Shown here: positions 57,735 to 60,000 of the stretch, one piece after another
Layout: each line of letters starts with the position of its first letter
Numbering within the stretch: position 1 is the first letter of the stretch
Source: Symsagittifera roscoffensis
Taxonomy: Eukaryota; Xenacoelomorpha; Acoela; Convolutidae
Direction of reading: 5' to 3'
Assembly (NCBI RefSeq): GCF_963678635.1
Contig: NC_087067.1
Span: 39,764,379-39,824,378 of the forward strand
DNA length: 60,000 bases
The notes under the pieces: model-generated
Told to the model about the DNA's origin: nothing
The model's input: the letters and a program-made list of their open reading frames with translations, nothing else
Database searches by the model: none
Made by a program: the position numbers and the translations under genes

Positions 57735-58144
57735 TGAGTTAGGACCGATGTGGTTAACTCATAGAGTAATTTCGGATAGGGTACACCGTCTGCTCGTCAC
57801 GCTATCTTATTTTCGGCCGGATAGATTCGTGCAACTTCTTAGTCTAATACCGATCCTAATCTTACTCTTATACTTTCTAGTCTCAGGGTGTTTAACTAGT
57901 CTCTGCTAGGCTCAATAGATCTAGGGTATACTGGTTTGTTGCGGCTGCTGAAGTTCTCTTGGAGAGACAACTAACTTCTAAATTAAATTCAAATCTCTCT
58001 GGTGCTGAAATTACAAGTAATTTCAGCACTTACAAATAAGTGGGTTGTTAGTTAGATGGATCATGATTGTTTAATATTAAATACTTTACAGTGGTAAAAT
58101 ATCTAATTTATCCAATCATAAAATGTAGTTTAGATCAGGTTCCA
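57735..58144 (-). repeat. 5' LTR of copy 2
   Basis: 410 bp, TGGAACC...CTAACTCA on the minus strand, colinear with the copy 1 5' LTR over its whole length. This confirms both element ends. The palindrome is intact at 58002-58029. The plus-strand open frame crossing it (57556-57909) is an antisense artefact. Confidence 0.93.
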
Positions 58145-59567
58145 CTTTGTACTACTTTGAGATATTCATTTTTGGGAAGGGACCCTATAACTTTTGTAAA
58201 GGCGCCTTCGCCGCCAATTTACACTAACTTTGAGGGGGAGCGTGCGCCGAAAAACAGCAATTTTTTGGTAAAAACTTTCCAAAAAATGTCTAAAAACTCT
58301 TTTTTTTGGCCTGTTTTTTCAAAAACTGGCCTGCCGTTCAGAAAATTTGGCCAAAACAGGGTCTTTGGGAGAGCTCGGAAAATCAATTTGGTCGACCTAA
58401 AAAAAGGTCGACAAAATTTTCGAATATTTTTTGAAAGTTCCCCCCCCCCTAGAGAAAATTCAAGATCCCCCCCCTAGAGAAAATTCAAGATCCCCCCCTG
58501 CATCTTGCATTAACAAAACTCAAGTTTTTTGACTGAAACATAGTCCAGAGTGTCTCAAAAACATAGTCCACCAAAACATAGTCCGTTTGCTCCCTGCTTC
58601 CATTGGTTAAAATTCATGCATATTTCCCAATCGGATAAAAATCAGTGCAATTTTTTTGCCCCGATTGTAAGATATTGTTGAGTGATTTATAATAATAATT
58701 TTATTTTCAAGCTGAAACTTACAAGCATACATTCTATGAAAATGTACGTTTACAATAAAATTTGGATTGGGAGAATACCAAAAAGGCATTAGTCTGTCGG
58801 GTGGCATCTACATTTCTGATATTAATACTGCCGCAAGGAGGGCTAGTTTTTAGTTCTTCGAATCATGCTTTAATGTAGATATATTTTCTGTGTTTTGACC
58901 AACGTTGCCATAGTGTTATTATGTTGGAAAAAACTGAAAGAGTGGGGACTAAAAATTTAAAAGGCTTCTATTTACTAGTTAATGAAAAATTGTTAGTTAT
59001 AAAATTCCGGATATTGAAAACTACTTATCATAGATGAAAGCTAAATTTAGTGGTAAGATAATGAAACACAAAAACACACAATGAAAAATGCGCTTTTCTT
59101 CCTTGAACTATTTTTTTTATTCAATCAAAACACGAAGAACATAGAATAATTTTTTATGCGGTTAACATGAATTTTTCTGCTCTTCGCAAATTTTCTACAG
59201 CATAGGAAAACTTTCGTTGCAACATTGTTTTGATTTTTATAGTGCCATAAGAATTACAGAATGATCAATAAAAAACAACAAAAACGATTATGTCGATTAC
59301 TGAACTTACTTATTTTTCTTCTTATTTTATTTACAGGTAAGATACGATCTTACGAGAAGGTGTTCTAACATTAAGGATACGAAAAAAACTCAATGCGCAA
59401 AAACTTATCAAAAACCAAAAGCTTAAAAACCAAAGGACCTGAAACCAAAGCTGTTAAAAAGAAAAGCTCGGTAAAAACGATATTGTATCGGTTTTTGCAT
59501 TTGATTCAATCTTTCATGGCCAGAAGTATTCTCAATCCAGGTTGATTTAGGAACCCTCTAAATGTAG
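58145..59567. other. Flank with short C-rich duplication; no supportable gene
   Basis: CCCCCTAGAGAAAATTCAAG plus ATC is tandemly duplicated at 58441-58498. ACATAGTCCA recurs three times at 58538-58583. The frame 58067-58477 begins inside the LTR and runs through the C-rich duplication, so I do not accept it. The rest is AT-rich with no structure visible. Confidence 0.55.
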
Positions 59568-59740
59568 GCCTTGAATTTAGTTTTTGTCGATTGGACTCCA
59601 AGTGACTACTCCAAGTCGAGATATGATGGCTTGTCGAGTTACATAAAGAAGAGTGGGAGGACCTTTTCCGTACCATATATACCATTGGGGAGCTACACGA
59701 CATGGTACCACACAGAGTTCAAATCGATGCTTAAAACAGG
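59568..59740 (+). CDS. Candidate internal exon of a host gene
   Basis: 173 nt between an AG (AAATGTAG) and a strong donor (AACAGG|GTAAGT). One frame is fully open and protein-like, with VDWTPSDYSKSRYDGLSSYI, then SGRTFSVPYIPLGSY and TWYHTEFKSML. That frame has a stop exactly at the proposed acceptor and another exactly at the donor, as expected for a true exon. The acceptor lacks a strong pyrimidine tract and I cannot place the neighbouring exons, which may lie beyond 60000 or be spliced from a distance. I do not recognise the domain. Confidence 0.4.
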
Positions 59741-60000
59741 GTAAGTAATTTTTGATCTATAACCAGAAACACAAGCACTAATTAAAGCAAAAACAAGTTT
59801 TTAATGTACCAAAACAGTTTTTAAAACTATCGTACGTAAAAAAGACCGAAAAGTAATTCTTGGTACTGATACCTATATTTTTCTAACAATTTTGTCTCAT
59901 TTTTTGTGCCCCTGCTGTTGTGCCCCTGCTTAAGGTTTACATGCAATTTTTTGGGTATTTTCTGGGCTGGGTAGTGTTGCCTCAACCTCAAGCAACGAGC

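Larger units (their letters stand above)
40244..58144 (-). mobile_element. Giant env-bearing Ty3/gypsy-type LTR retroelement, copy 2
   Basis: The same element as copy 1 in opposite orientation, 17.9 kb. The 5' end (58144) has the same TGGAACC start. The 3' end stops at 40244, about ten bases short of the expected LTR end, and no target duplication is visible (AAAG versus flanking ACAC). Compared with copy 1 it lacks about 519 bp (envelope anchor to start of ORF E) and about 383 bp (pre-LTR and first third of the 3' LTR). ORF A is intact and the Gag tail, PR, RT and RNase H lie in one 1166-codon frame, so this copy is the better guide to the original layout. Confidence 0.93.

Noticed and set aside
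1-60000. CRISPR arrays, bacterial operons or phage
   Set aside because: Introns, LTR retroelements and satellites show eukaryotic DNA; the tandem arrays have no unique spacers of constant length.

Overview
The window is eukaryotic, from an invertebrate-type, AT-rich and very repeat-dense genome. The evidence is a host gene with short introns (55 to 89 nt), large minisatellite and satellite arrays, and two very long LTR retroelements. I cannot name the species. All six introns modelled are very short. The five in the longer gene are all phase 0, and one of them seems to need a GG-AG splice site. Two ATG codons sit directly after a splice acceptor, as in spliced-leader trans-splicing. Together these would fit an appendicularian (larvacean) tunicate, but other trans-splicing invertebrates are not excluded. 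All repeat counts and identities below were made by eye.

Left part (1-20400): a 32-bp minisatellite, a 6.3-kb array of a 24-bp repeat (every long open frame there is a by-product of the 24-bp period), and a degenerate array of about 170-bp units. A minus-strand gene pair follows (11231-8935): a six-exon unknown protein and a two-exon SGNH-hydrolase-like protein. Then come a pyrimidine-biased simple region, a 178-bp satellite, a foldback element with poly-C/poly-G arms, an inverted 32-bp minisatellite, other inverted repeats and a dispersed repeat family.

Right part (20401-58144): two copies of one giant Ty3/gypsy-type retroelement lie head-outward as an inverted pair with a spacer of about 1 kb. 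Copy 1 (20401-39248, + strand, 18.85 kb) has 410-bp LTRs, a 4-bp ATAG target duplication and a paralogous empty site in the same window. Copy 2 (58144-40244, - strand, 17.9 kb) lacks a recognisable duplication and has two internal deletions. The shared layout is LTR, PBS, leader with a duplicated hairpin motif, ORF A (small basic protein), Gag with one zinc knuckle and a long Asn/Arg/Ser-rich tail, then protease, RT, RNase H and integrase. After these come a long envelope-like reading frame (multi-hydrophobic leader, Pro/Ser/Thr-rich linker, Cys-containing ectodomain, C-terminal anchor), ORF E (disordered N-terminus plus a globular domain I do not recognise), a 1.6-kb non-coding 3' region and the 3' LTR. 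Both copies are dead, through mostly different lesions. The 18-kb size, the two unrecognised ORFs flanking gag-pol-env and the long envelope leader are the strongest candidates for something undescribed.

The last 1.8 kb (58145-60000) holds short C-rich duplications and one plausible host exon.
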